Shown here: positions 15,914 to 23,357 of the stretch, in pieces
Position numbering within the stretch: position 1 is the first letter of the stretch
Layout: the number at the start of each line of letters is the position of its first letter
Source of the DNA: JBGPOS01 sp041488155
GTDB taxonomy: Bacteria; Chloroflexota; Dehalococcoidia; Tepidiformales; Tepidiformaceae
Length of the DNA stretch: 52,824 nucleotides
Assembly (NCBI GenBank): GCA_041488155.1
Contig: JBGPOS010000020.1
Coordinates: forward strand, 1 to 52,824
Direction of reading: 5' to 3'
The notes under the pieces: model-generated
Database searches by the model: none
What the model was told of the DNA's origin: nothing
The model's input: only the letters and a program-made list of their open reading frames with translations
Program-made: the position numbers and the translations under genes

Positions 15914-17020
15914 CTAGGCGGTCGCAGCCGCCGGTGCGTGCGGGATAGGTGCGCCACAGAACTGCTCGTAGTCGATCAGCTCGTGGATGGTCGGGTTGTC
16001 ACCGCAGAGGGGGCACTCCGGGTCTCGGCGCACCTTCACGATGCGGAATTCGAGCGAGAGGGCGTCGTAGAGCAGCAGGCGGTTGACCAGGGGTTCGCCG
16101 ATGTCCAGCACCAGCTTGAGGACCTCGGTCGCCTGGATACTGCCTATGGTCGCGCACATCGCTCCGAGAACGCCGGCCTCTGCGCAGCTCGGGACCATGC
16201 CCGGGGGTGGCGGGGCCGGGTAGAGGCAGCGGTAGCAGCCCTTGCCGGGAAGATAGGTGGTAGCCTGCCCATCGAACATCAGGATCGAGCCGTCGATGAG
16301 CGGTTTCTTGAGCAGGAAGCAGGCGTCGTTGACGAGGTAGCGCGTGGCGAAGTTGTCTGCGCCGTTCACCACCATGTCGTACTGGGAGATGATCTCGAAC
16401 GCGTTGTCGCTCGTGATCGTGGCCTCGTGGACTCGCACTTCAACATTCGAGTTGTGCGCTGCCAGGGTCTCCTGGGCGGAGATCACTTTGCGCTTCCCGA
16501 TGTCAGCCGTCTGGTGGAGGATCTGGCGCTGGAGATTCGAACGGTCGACGACGTCGAAGTCGATGACACCGACCGTACCGATGCCGGCGAGGGCGAGGTA
16601 GAGGGCCACCGGCGAGCCGAGCCCGCCAGCGCCGATGATGAGTACCTTCGATTCGATGATCTTGCGCTGCCCGATGCTGCCGACCTGCGGCATGATCAGG
16701 TGGCGGCTGTAGCGCTCGACCATCTCCGGCGTCAGGACCGTGTTCGCGCCGCCGGCGAGGGCGGGGATGACCGCCACTTCGTCGCCGTTGCTGAGGGTCG
16801 TAGCCTCGCCCTGGAGGTTCTCGATCTCGACCTGGTTGACGTAGACGTTGATGTGCCGGGCGACGTGGCCTTCCTTGTCGAAGACCTGCGCGCGGAAGCC
16901 CGGGAACTGGGCATCGAGGTCGCTGAGCACTTCGCGCACCGTGCCGCCGCTGGCGCTCACGCTCGCCCTGTTGCCGACCAGGTGGCGGAAGGGGGTGGGG
17001 ATGTAGACGTTGATGGACAT
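15914..17020 (-). CDS. MoaD-MoeB fusion: sulfur carrier joined to its E1-like activating enzyme
   Basis: A 368-residue protein. Residues 1-91 are a beta-grasp domain closely similar to the neighbouring CysO (RHINVYVNQVEIENL, then PALAGG at 86-91). Residues 98-368 are a ThiF/MoeB adenylyltransferase: ATP loop GAGGLGSP (130-137), R-Q contact SNLQRQILHQ, zinc cysteines Cys262/Cys265 and Cys336/Cys339. No rhodanese domain is attached. Because the diglycine is internal, the N-terminal domain cannot be thiocarboxylated unless it is cut; the E1 part can serve the free CysO next door. AGGAGG precedes the ATG at 17020. Confidence 0.88.
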   Translation of the reverse strand: MSINVYIPTPFRHLVGNRASVSASGGTVREVLSDLDAQFPGFRAQVFDKEGHVARHINVYVNQVEIENLQGEATTLSNGDEVAVIPALAGGANTVLTPEMVERYSRHLIMPQVGSIGQRKIIESKVLIIGAGGLGSPVALYLALAGIGTVGVIDFDVVDRSNLQRQILHQTADIGKRKVISAQETLAAHNSNVEVRVHEATITSDNAFEIISQYDMVVNGADNFATRYLVNDACFLLKKPLIDGSILMFDGQATTYLPGKGCYRCLYPAPPPPGMVPSCAEAGVLGAMCATIGSIQATEVLKLVLDIGEPLVNRLLLYDALSLEFRIVKVRRDPECPLCGDNPTIHELIDYEQFCGAPIPHAPAAATA

Positions 17021-17102
17021 TGGTCCTCCTTCCAATGCGAGACGGTGGGGCGCACGCTCCGTGCGAGCTTCGCGGACCGGGAAATCGACAGTGCTTTCCA
17101 CC

Positions 17103-18035
17103 TTACATGTTCACGCTCAGGTAGCGCTCGCCGGTGTCGGGGAGCACGGTGACGACAGTCCTTCCGGCGCCGAGCCGTGTGGCGATCTTGTTCGCGGCAA
17201 CCACGTTGGCCCCCGCCGAGATGCCGACCAGGAGGCCTTCCTCGCGCGTCAGACGGCGCGTCATGGCGAGGGCGTCTTTGTCTTCGATGCGGATTATCTC
17301 GTTATAGACGGAGCGGTCGAGGACGCCCGGGACGAAGCTCGCGCCGATGCCCTGGATGGCGTGCATGCCCGCCCGCCCGCCGCTGAGCACGGGTGAGCGC
17401 GAGGGCTCGACGGCCACGATGAGGACGCGGCTGCCGAGTTCGGCTCGCAGGACCTGTCCAACCCCCGTGATCGTGCCACCCGTCCCCACGCCGGCGACGA
17501 AGGCATCGAGGTTCGTCCCGGTGGCCGCGAGGATCTCCCGGGCCGTGGTGAGGCGGTGGATCTCGGGATTGGCTTCGTTTTCGAACTGCTGAGGCATGAA
17601 GTAGCCGGGGTGCTCTTCGACCATCTGGCGGGCGGCGAACACGGCGCCGGTCATGCCTTCGATCGCAGGCGTGAGCAAGAGCTCGGCGCCGAAGCGTTCG
17701 AACAGGCGGCGGCGTTCGATCGACATGTCTTCGGGCATCGTGAGGATGAGCCGGTAGCCCTTGACGGCGGCCACGAGGGCGAGGCCGATGCCGGTGTTGC
17801 CCGACGTCGGCTCGACGATCGTGGCACCCGGCTTCAACTCGCCGCTTCGCTCCGCTGCCTCGACCATCGAAAGCGCGATGCGGTCCTTCACGCTGCCGCC
17901 AGGGTTGAGGCTTTCGAGCTTGCCGAGCACCTCGGCGCCACCGGCCGGCGCGACGCGAGAGAGGCGCACCATCGGCGTCCGCCCGATCAGTTCGAGCACC
18001 GAATCCACTATCAAGGGGCGGCTGGTGCCGGTCAT
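17103..18035 (-). CDS. cysK: Cysteine synthase (O-acetylserine sulfhydrylase)
   Basis: A 310-residue PLP enzyme. PLP lysine in NPGGSVKDRI, phosphate loop EPTSGNTGIG, and GVGTGGTITGVG. The C-terminus lacks the CysM-type Trp tail, and the stretch SPVLSGGRAGMHAIQGIGA resembles CysK. It makes cysteine from O-acetylserine and sulfide. The ATG at 18035 overlaps the stop of the Rrf2 gene (ATGA), so it is translated with its probable repressor. A longer frame to 18155 is not needed. Confidence 0.9.
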   Translation of the reverse strand: MTGTSRPLIVDSVLELIGRTPMVRLSRVAPAGGAEVLGKLESLNPGGSVKDRIALSMVEAAERSGELKPGATIVEPTSGNTGIGLALVAAVKGYRLILTMPEDMSIERRRLFERFGAELLLTPAIEGMTGAVFAARQMVEEHPGYFMPQQFENEANPEIHRLTTAREILAATGTNLDAFVAGVGTGGTITGVGQVLRAELGSRVLIVAVEPSRSPVLSGGRAGMHAIQGIGASFVPGVLDRSVYNEIIRIEDKDALAMTRRLTREEGLLVGISAGANVVAANKIATRLGAGRTVVTVLPDTGERYLSVNM

Positions 18036-18469
18036 ATCACGTACCTGCCGGTGACTGCGTGCGGCTCGCGTTCGAGCAGGTCGGCGATGGAGTACGAAGC
18101 GAGGATCTCGGAGGTGGCATCGCGGATCCGTTCCCAGATCTCGCGCTGACCGCACTGGTGGGGGTGGTCGGTCATCTCAGCCGGCTCGTCGAGCCAGGCG
18201 ACCGGTGAAAGGCTGCCATCGAGGGCGGCAATGACTTCGCGGACGCAGATCTCCTCAGGGCCGCGGACGAGCTCGTGTCCGCCCGAAGGGCCGCGCACGG
18301 AGCGGATGAAGCCGGCTTTGCGGAGGGTGGTGAGGAGCTGGTCAAGGTACTGCTCGGGGATGTGGCGGCGGAGGGCGATCTCCGATGACTGCAGCGGCCC
18401 GCTGCCGTGGTGGCCGGCCAGCTCGATAAGGGCGCGAAGCCCGTAGTCGCTGCGAGTGGAGACGCGCAT
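18032..18469 (-). CDS. Rrf2-family transcriptional regulator
   Basis: A 145-residue winged-helix regulator. N-terminal MRVSTRSDYGLRALIELAG and the recognition-helix region HIPEQYLDQLLTTLRKAG are typical of Rrf2. The three-cysteine FeS cluster site of IscR is missing (only Cys75 and Cys106), so it resembles CymR, the cysteine-responsive repressor, more than IscR. It is the first gene of the cys/tup train and overlaps cysK. A perfect palindrome in its own promoter (18537-18552) would allow autoregulation. Confidence 0.88.
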   Translation of the reverse strand: MRVSTRSDYGLRALIELAGHHGSGPLQSSEIALRRHIPEQYLDQLLTTLRKAGFIRSVRGPSGGHELVRGPEEICVREVIAALDGSLSPVAWLDEPAEMTDHPHQCGQREIWERIRDATSEILASYSIADLLEREPHAVTGRYVI

Positions 18470-18536
18470 TGGTCCGCTGGCGAGGCCGGGAGGCTGGTCC
18501 CAGGTTCCCGCCGTGGCTACTCCTGTAAAGTCGAGT

Positions 18537-18552
18537 GATTGTGTCAACAATC
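18537..18552. promoter_or_regulatory. Palindrome, candidate Rrf2 operator
   Basis: GATTGTGTCAACAATC: perfect 6-bp arms around a 4-bp centre, 68 bp upstream of the Rrf2 start. On the minus strand it contains TTGACA, a consensus -35 hexamer, so bound regulator would block polymerase. No strong -10 hexamer lies at 17 bp. Confidence 0.6.
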
Positions 18553-18663
18553 CTACGGGGTCGAGGGAGTGGTACGCAAGCGGACGTGGCCGAGCGGATC
18601 TGGAAACTCGCGCCGTACACACGATTCGGCTAAACTCTACACATTGAACTTCCGGAGGCCACC

Positions 18664-18855
18664 GTGCGCACGAACATCGACATCGACGAAGACCTTATCC
18701 GCGAAGCGCAGGCGCTCCTGGGCCTTCCCACCAAGAAGGCAACTGTCGAGGCCGCCCTCAAGTTGGCCGTGCGCTCCAAGCGCCTGCAGGGGCTCCGGGC
18801 TCTCCGGGGCAAGGTCGAACTGTGGCCCGACTACGACTACAGGGCGATGCGGTAG
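18664..18855 (+). CDS. vapB: VapB-type antitoxin, solitary copy
   Basis: A 63-residue ribbon-helix-helix-like antitoxin (MRTNIDIDEDLIREAQ, then KKATVEAALKLAV and the C-terminal GKVELWPDYDYRAMR). GTG start with CGGAGG 5 nt upstream. It is not followed by a toxin; the next gene, after about 70 nt, is a second VapB. The C-terminal GKVE(L/F)...DYDY(R/K)AMR motif is shared by both, so one is a duplicate. Such a spare antitoxin could cross-neutralise or be decaying. Confidence 0.85.
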   Translation: MRTNIDIDEDLIREAQALLGLPTKKATVEAALKLAVRSKRLQGLRALRGKVELWPDYDYRAMR

Positions 18856-18927
18856 GTTCGGTAGTTGCCGGCGCTGCGCAACGCGATCGCCGCCCTCCTA
18901 TCCTCTACACGCTGCAGGAGGCAAGTC

Positions 18928-19128
18928 ATGCGCACGAACGTCGTCCTCGATGACGCGTTGCTTCAGGAAGCCCAAAAGGCCGGCGGGTTCAAGACCAAGC
19001 GCGAAACGATCGACGCCGCGCTCCGCTTGCTCGTCAAGATGAAGCGGCAAGAGGACATCCTCGACCTCTTTGGGAAGGTCGAGTTCTTCGAAGACTATGA
19101 CTACAAGGCGATGAGGCGAGCGAACTGA
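18928..19128 (+). CDS. vapB: VapB-type antitoxin of the VapBC pair
   Basis: A 66-residue antitoxin (MRTNVVLDDALLQEAQ, KRETIDAALRLLV, ending GKVEFFEDYDYKAMRRAN). ATG at 18928 with GCAGGAGGCAAGTC upstream, a good ribosome-binding site. The stop TGA overlaps the start codon of the toxin gene. Its C-terminus would occlude the PIN active site of VapC. Confidence 0.88.
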   Translation: MRTNVVLDDALLQEAQKAGGFKTKRETIDAALRLLVKMKRQEDILDLFGKVEFFEDYDYKAMRRAN

Positions 19129-19523
19129 GCATCCTCGCGGACACGTCCGTCTGGATCGACGCGCTCCGGGGCGCACGCACGGACGAGGTGGAGCTGCTTG
19201 GGGCGGGGCTTCGCGAGCGGCGCATCCACACGGGCGACCTCGTTGTCCATGAGGTTCTGCGCGGAATCCGGCACGAACTCCAATTCGTGAGGGTGCGGAG
19301 ACAGCTTGTGGAACTTGAGCTGCATTCGCTGGCGGGGGTCGACGTCGCTGTTCGCAGCGCGGAGCACTTCAGGTTGCTTCGCAGCCGTGGGGTCACTGTC
19401 CGGAGCGCCATCGACTGCCTGATCGCAACGTACTGCATCGAGACGGGACTCGAACTCTTGCACGCCGACCGCGACTTCGACCCTTTTGAGGAACACCTCG
19501 GGTTGCGGGTGTACAGGGGCTGA
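19125..19523 (+). CDS. vapC: VapC PIN-domain ribonuclease, CTG start
   Basis: A 132-residue PIN-domain toxin. The first catalytic Asp is residue 6 (SILADTSVWID), the Glu is in VVHEVLRGI, and the later acidic residues are in RSAIDCLIA and HADRDFD. The only usable start that keeps the first Asp is CTG at 19125, which overlaps the TGA of vapB (CTGA); the next upstream in-frame codon block has a stop at 19098. The first GTG at 19188 would remove the catalytic Asp. Translational coupling to vapB makes the rare start credible. Confidence 0.85.
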   Translation: MSILADTSVWIDALRGARTDEVELLGAGLRERRIHTGDLVVHEVLRGIRHELQFVRVRRQLVELELHSLAGVDVAVRSAEHFRLLRSRGVTVRSAIDCLIATYCIETGLELLHADRDFDPFEEHLGLRVYRG

Positions 19524-19540
19524 GGCAGGCCGAACCTGGA

Positions 19541-19758
19541 GCGTTCGAGGCCGTGCAGCGCCCAGAGACGGGCGCGGCTACCGGGTCTCTTCCCGAAAAG
19601 GGGCGCTCGAGGCTGTGCAGCGCCCCGGGGCGGACGCGGCTACCCGAAGTCGTGCGTTCGAGGCTGTGCAGCGCCCCGGGGCGGGCGGGGCTACCCGGGT
19701 CTGGTCCCGAGAAGAAGCGTTCGAGCCTGTGCAGCGGCCCGGGGCGGGCGCGGCTACC
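19541..19758. repeat. Four-copy degenerate tandem repeat
   Basis: Four copies of a ~42-bp unit (GCGTTCGAGGCTGTGCAGCG, then CCCGGGGCGGGCGCGGCTACC) at 19541-19582, 19603-19644, 19654-19695 and 19717-19758, separated by 9-21 bases. The last copy contains the stop codon of the next gene. The 3' part, GCGCGGCTACC, recurs at 7183, 11393 and 37391. Confidence 0.9.
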
Positions 19759-21412
19759 CGAACGTTACGATGCCGCGGTTCCCGTCGACGGTGACGCGCT
19801 GGCCGTCCTTGAGGACGCGCGTGCCAAAGCGGGTCGCGGTCACGCAGGGGATGCCGTATTCGCGGGCGACGATCGAGCAGTGGCTGAGCACCCCGCCGCT
19901 GTCGGCTACGACTGCCCCGACGCTCGCGAAGAGCGGCGTCCAGGCGGGCATGGTCATGTGACAGACCATGATGTCGCCAGGTTCGAGCTTGTCTGCCTCG
20001 TCGAGGGTGCGCACGACCTTGACCGTCCCGGTGACGGTCCCTCCAGAAGAACCTATCCCGCGCAACGCCTTCGAGTCGACCGGGAAGTCGTTGCCGAAGC
20101 CGAAGAACTTGGTCACGAGCGGGTCTGGGGGCATGTCGGCGGGAGGCGGCGTCCCGATCGCCTCCGGCGGGATGACTCCGGCCGAGCGCTCACGCGAAGC
20201 GCGGCGGGCAGTCACGGCGGCCCGGCGATCCGAGCGGTCGCCCCGGCTGATCGCCCCGATTTCCCCCAGCTCGAGATAGAACACGTCGTCTGCGGCTGCC
20301 ACGATCCCCTGGCGGGCGAGGCCCCGCCCGAGGGCGAGGATGGGGATGCGCCCGCAGGTGAACGCCATCTGGTCGATGTAGAAGTTGTGGTCTTCGGCCA
20401 GGGGGATGTAGGTCTGCGCCCCCGCCAGGAGCATGCGGAAGACGGGCAACGCGTCGGGCGGGAGCTTCGCCTCCGTTTCGACGACGATGCGGTCGCGTTC
20501 GACCGCCTGGCGCCGCTGCGAAGCCAGGGGGTCTTCGGCGCCGGGGTTCGCCAGGTAGGCACGGAGCTGGTTGAGGGGCACTGTCCCATCCTCGATCCAG
20601 CCCGGGTCGGCGAGCTCGAATGCGCCCGTGCGCCAGCCGTAGGCGCTGAGGAAAGCGTCCCATTTCGCCAGGAACGCCTTGCCCGCGGCCGTCGCCGAGA
20701 GGGCTTCGCGGAGCCCAGGTGCGGCGGTCGAGCGCAGGGTCTGGAGGACCCCCGCGTCGGCTCGCGCCTCGGCGGCCAGCTGCCACAGGGCATGGCCTGA
20801 TTCGACGCTCTTGTTGGGGAAGCCCTGGAGCATCAGATGGCCCGTGCGCTCGACCGCCGGCCCGAGGACGCTGGCGAGGAAGTCATCGAACCCGAACACC
20901 GCCGCCATCGGCGGAAGGTTCACCTGCATGTGGATGTCCCAGAGCTCGGTGTACACGTCGAGCAGGCCGGCGACGCGAGCAGCCAGTGCGTTGAGCGTCA
21001 GGTCGTCGTTGCCCATGCCCCGAAGGCTGTCGCAGATAGCGAGGATGCGCGGCAGGTACTCGCCCTGGAAGCGCGCCAGGAGGGTCGGCATGATCCCGCC
21101 GATCGTCTTCTTCGCCTGCTCCATCCGAGCTTCCATCTCGGCCGGACCGGCGATAAAGGGCAAGGCCGCGCCGTAGACGTAGTTGTTATGCGCTTCGTAG
21201 CGCAGTCCAACGATCGGCAGGGAGAGGTCGACGAGCCCGCGCGTCGAGCCGACGCTGAAGGCGGGCAGCTGCAACGTCTGGGTGAGCGGCGTGTTCGGCG
21301 TCGGGAAGTGCATCAGGTCCTGGAACCAGAACAGCGCTTCGTCGCCGGGCTGGCGCCACTTCACGGGGAAATCGGCGGGCAACGGCAGCGGCGCGGGGGC
21401 GGGTGAGGTCAT
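19754..21412 (-). CDS. PEP-mobile-domain protein, second of tandem pair
   Basis: A 552-residue protein ending in the swivelling phosphohistidine domain of PEP-utilizing enzymes: VCHMTMPAWTPLFASVGAVV, then GGVLSHCSIVAREYGIPC with the phosphorylatable His. The N-terminal 440 residues lack an ATP-grasp domain; they resemble the acceptor-substrate-binding part of rifampicin phosphotransferase / phenylphosphate-synthase-like proteins (EDHNFYIDQ and GWRTGAFELADPGW). The kinase partner would be encoded elsewhere. Start ATG at 21412; 52 nt separate it from the paralogous upstream gene. The stop TAG lies within a repeat copy. Confidence 0.8.
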   Translation of the reverse strand: MTSPAPAPLPLPADFPVKWRQPGDEALFWFQDLMHFPTPNTPLTQTLQLPAFSVGSTRGLVDLSLPIVGLRYEAHNNYVYGAALPFIAGPAEMEARMEQAKKTIGGIMPTLLARFQGEYLPRILAICDSLRGMGNDDLTLNALAARVAGLLDVYTELWDIHMQVNLPPMAAVFGFDDFLASVLGPAVERTGHLMLQGFPNKSVESGHALWQLAAEARADAGVLQTLRSTAAPGLREALSATAAGKAFLAKWDAFLSAYGWRTGAFELADPGWIEDGTVPLNQLRAYLANPGAEDPLASQRRQAVERDRIVVETEAKLPPDALPVFRMLLAGAQTYIPLAEDHNFYIDQMAFTCGRIPILALGRGLARQGIVAAADDVFYLELGEIGAISRGDRSDRRAAVTARRASRERSAGVIPPEAIGTPPPADMPPDPLVTKFFGFGNDFPVDSKALRGIGSSGGTVTGTVKVVRTLDEADKLEPGDIMVCHMTMPAWTPLFASVGAVVADSGGVLSHCSIVAREYGIPCVTATRFGTRVLKDGQRVTVDGNRGIVTFG

Positions 21413-21464
21413 GTCGTTTGAGGCTCCCTTGTTGTGATAGGTGTCGCGAGTGGTGACGGCGGGC

Positions 21465-23111
21465 TCAGCGTTCGATACGGACGATCCCCTGAGCGCCGTC
21501 CATGGTGATCCGCGCACCGTCCGGGATCTGACGGGTGCCGACGCGTGTCCCGACGATGCAGGGCAGGCCGTATTCGCGGGCGACCACGGCGCAGTGCGAG
21601 AGGGGACCGCCGCTGTCGGCGACGATCCCGGCCAGACTGGCGAAGAGCGGAGTCCACGCCGGGGTCGTCGTGTCGCAGACCAGGATGTCCCCTTCCTGCA
21701 CGCGGTCGGCGTCGGCTAGGGTACGGATCACCCGGGCGGTGCCGGTGGCCGTGCCGCGGGCGCCGGGGTTTCCCTTGACCACGAGCGGGTCCCGAGACGG
21801 CTCCACTTCCGCGCCGCCGAAGTCGGCGAAGAAGGGGTCGGCCGCTTCTGGCGGCAGCTTCGAGCCGATGTGCTGGGGCGGGATGTAGTCCTTCCAGCGG
21901 TCGATTTCGGCCTTGCGTTCTGCGGCGCGGGCCTTGAGGGACGTGCTGTCGCCGCCGAGGAAGCCACGCACCTCGTCGAGCCGAAGGAAGGGGAAGTCCT
22001 CCCGCCGCTCGAGGATGCCGGCGGCGGTCATTCGGCGGCCCACTTCGACGAAGGGCAGGCGCGCCACGGCGAGGTACTTCTGATCGATGTAGAAGTTGTG
22101 GTCTTCCTGCATCTGGGGGTAGGTCTTGCCCACGCCGTAAACGAAGTTGAACTCGCCGAGGGCTGCGGGGTTGTCCGCCAGCTTCGCCCGCAGTTCGTTC
22201 GCGAGGGCATCGGCCCGTTCGCCGCCACGACGCTGGTCCTCGGCCGGGTCCGTAGCGACCTTCAGCATCAGGCGGACGCTATCGAGCGCGAGGCTGGGCT
22301 CCTCGACCCAGGACGGGTCGTACCAATCGAAGCTGCCCGAGCGCCAGCCGAAGACGTTGAGGTAGGCGTCGAGATCCTTGAGGAACTGGCGGCCTTCGCC
22401 CGTCGCCTTCAGCGCCGCGTAGGCTTCAGCCGCGCGTTGCGACCCCACGACATTCTTCACGCTCTCGGGCGCCGCCTTGGCGAGCTGCCAGAGCTTGCTC
22501 CCGGATTCGACCGAGAGATTGGGCGCGCCCTGCATCAGCTCGAATGCTTCGAGGCCCGACATGCCGAAGAGGCGTCCGCACAATTCCTTGACCACCTGCG
22601 AGATCATGAACCCGGGCATCAGGTCGAAGTGGAGCCACCAGACGCGATCCATGGTCAGGACGGCCCACTCGATCAGTTCGGCGAGCTCCGCGTTCGAAGC
22701 GACAGCGTAGTCGTAGTTGATAAGTCGTTGATTCGCAGCTTCGACTTCCGGCTGCATCTCGTCGGTCCAGCGCTGGTAGCTGTTAAAGCCACGTTCGGCG
22801 ACGGCTTTCTTCATCCGCTCCTCGACGCCCTCCATCAGAGCGAAGTCGGGCACCATCGTCATGTAGGCGAAGGTGTTGATCCGCTTGAAGCCGGCCGAAG
22901 CGATCGGCCCGCCCATGTTCCGGATGCCCTTAGCCAGGTTGTGTGCAATGGCCGGCCCTATTACCTCGGAGGCCAGCGGGCTCAAGGGCAAGGGAAGGTG
23001 TTGTTGCTCCCACTCCCATTGCAGCATCGCCTCTTCGGGCGAATCCCACTGCACGGGGAAGTCGACCGGAAGGGGGATGGGTGTGGGCATGGGCATCGAT
23101 GGCGCTGTCAT
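21465..23111 (-). CDS. PEP-mobile-domain protein, first of tandem pair
   Basis: A 548-residue paralog of the following gene. It shares EDHNFYIDQ, GWRSGSFDWYDPSWVEE and the C-terminal swivelling domain (VCDTTTPAWTPLFASLAGIV, GGPLSHCAVVAREYGLPC). ATP-grasp motifs are absent. Like phenylphosphate synthase, in which separate subunits carry the phosphohistidine and the ATP-binding parts, this protein probably phosphorylates or activates a small aromatic or hydroxylated acceptor with help from another subunit. The two genes are sequential on the minus strand and likely co-transcribed. Confidence 0.8.
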   Translation of the reverse strand: MTAPSMPMPTPIPLPVDFPVQWDSPEEAMLQWEWEQQHLPLPLSPLASEVIGPAIAHNLAKGIRNMGGPIASAGFKRINTFAYMTMVPDFALMEGVEERMKKAVAERGFNSYQRWTDEMQPEVEAANQRLINYDYAVASNAELAELIEWAVLTMDRVWWLHFDLMPGFMISQVVKELCGRLFGMSGLEAFELMQGAPNLSVESGSKLWQLAKAAPESVKNVVGSQRAAEAYAALKATGEGRQFLKDLDAYLNVFGWRSGSFDWYDPSWVEEPSLALDSVRLMLKVATDPAEDQRRGGERADALANELRAKLADNPAALGEFNFVYGVGKTYPQMQEDHNFYIDQKYLAVARLPFVEVGRRMTAAGILERREDFPFLRLDEVRGFLGGDSTSLKARAAERKAEIDRWKDYIPPQHIGSKLPPEAADPFFADFGGAEVEPSRDPLVVKGNPGARGTATGTARVIRTLADADRVQEGDILVCDTTTPAWTPLFASLAGIVADSGGPLSHCAVVAREYGLPCIVGTRVGTRQIPDGARITMDGAQGIVRIER

Positions 23112-23357
23112 TCGGTAGAGGGCTCCCTGGTGGTTTGGTTGGCCGGTTTCGGGACTCGCCGGTTGGTACTCGCGAAGGACCGTTCCCGATCAGCGGGCCG
23201 CCCGACAATCACCGGACTTTACACCTTCGCAGCCGTGAGGGCGTTCATGAATGTCAATCGAACTTTCCCGTTCGCCCCAGCCGTTAACCTTTCGCTATCA
23301 TCGAATCTCAGCACCAGGAGGTTCGGTCCTGCCCGGGCCGTTGGGGTCGTTTCTATC

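Noticed and set aside
18555..18660. Possible tRNA between Rrf2 and vapB
   Set aside because: No T-arm GTTCRANYC or acceptor pairing; the sequence fits promoter regions for the divergent genes.
19188..19523. Shorter VapC beginning at GTG 19188
   Set aside because: It would delete the first catalytic Asp (ADTSVWID), which is conserved in the PIN family.
19541..19758. Possible CRISPR array from four spaced repeats
   Set aside because: The intervals are 9-21 bp and themselves similar; there are no cas genes; repeats are degenerate.
21870..23357. Long in-frame upstream extension of the MFS gene
   Set aside because: It is antisense to the PEP-domain gene and lacks hydrophobic or domain features until the MFS starts near 23358.
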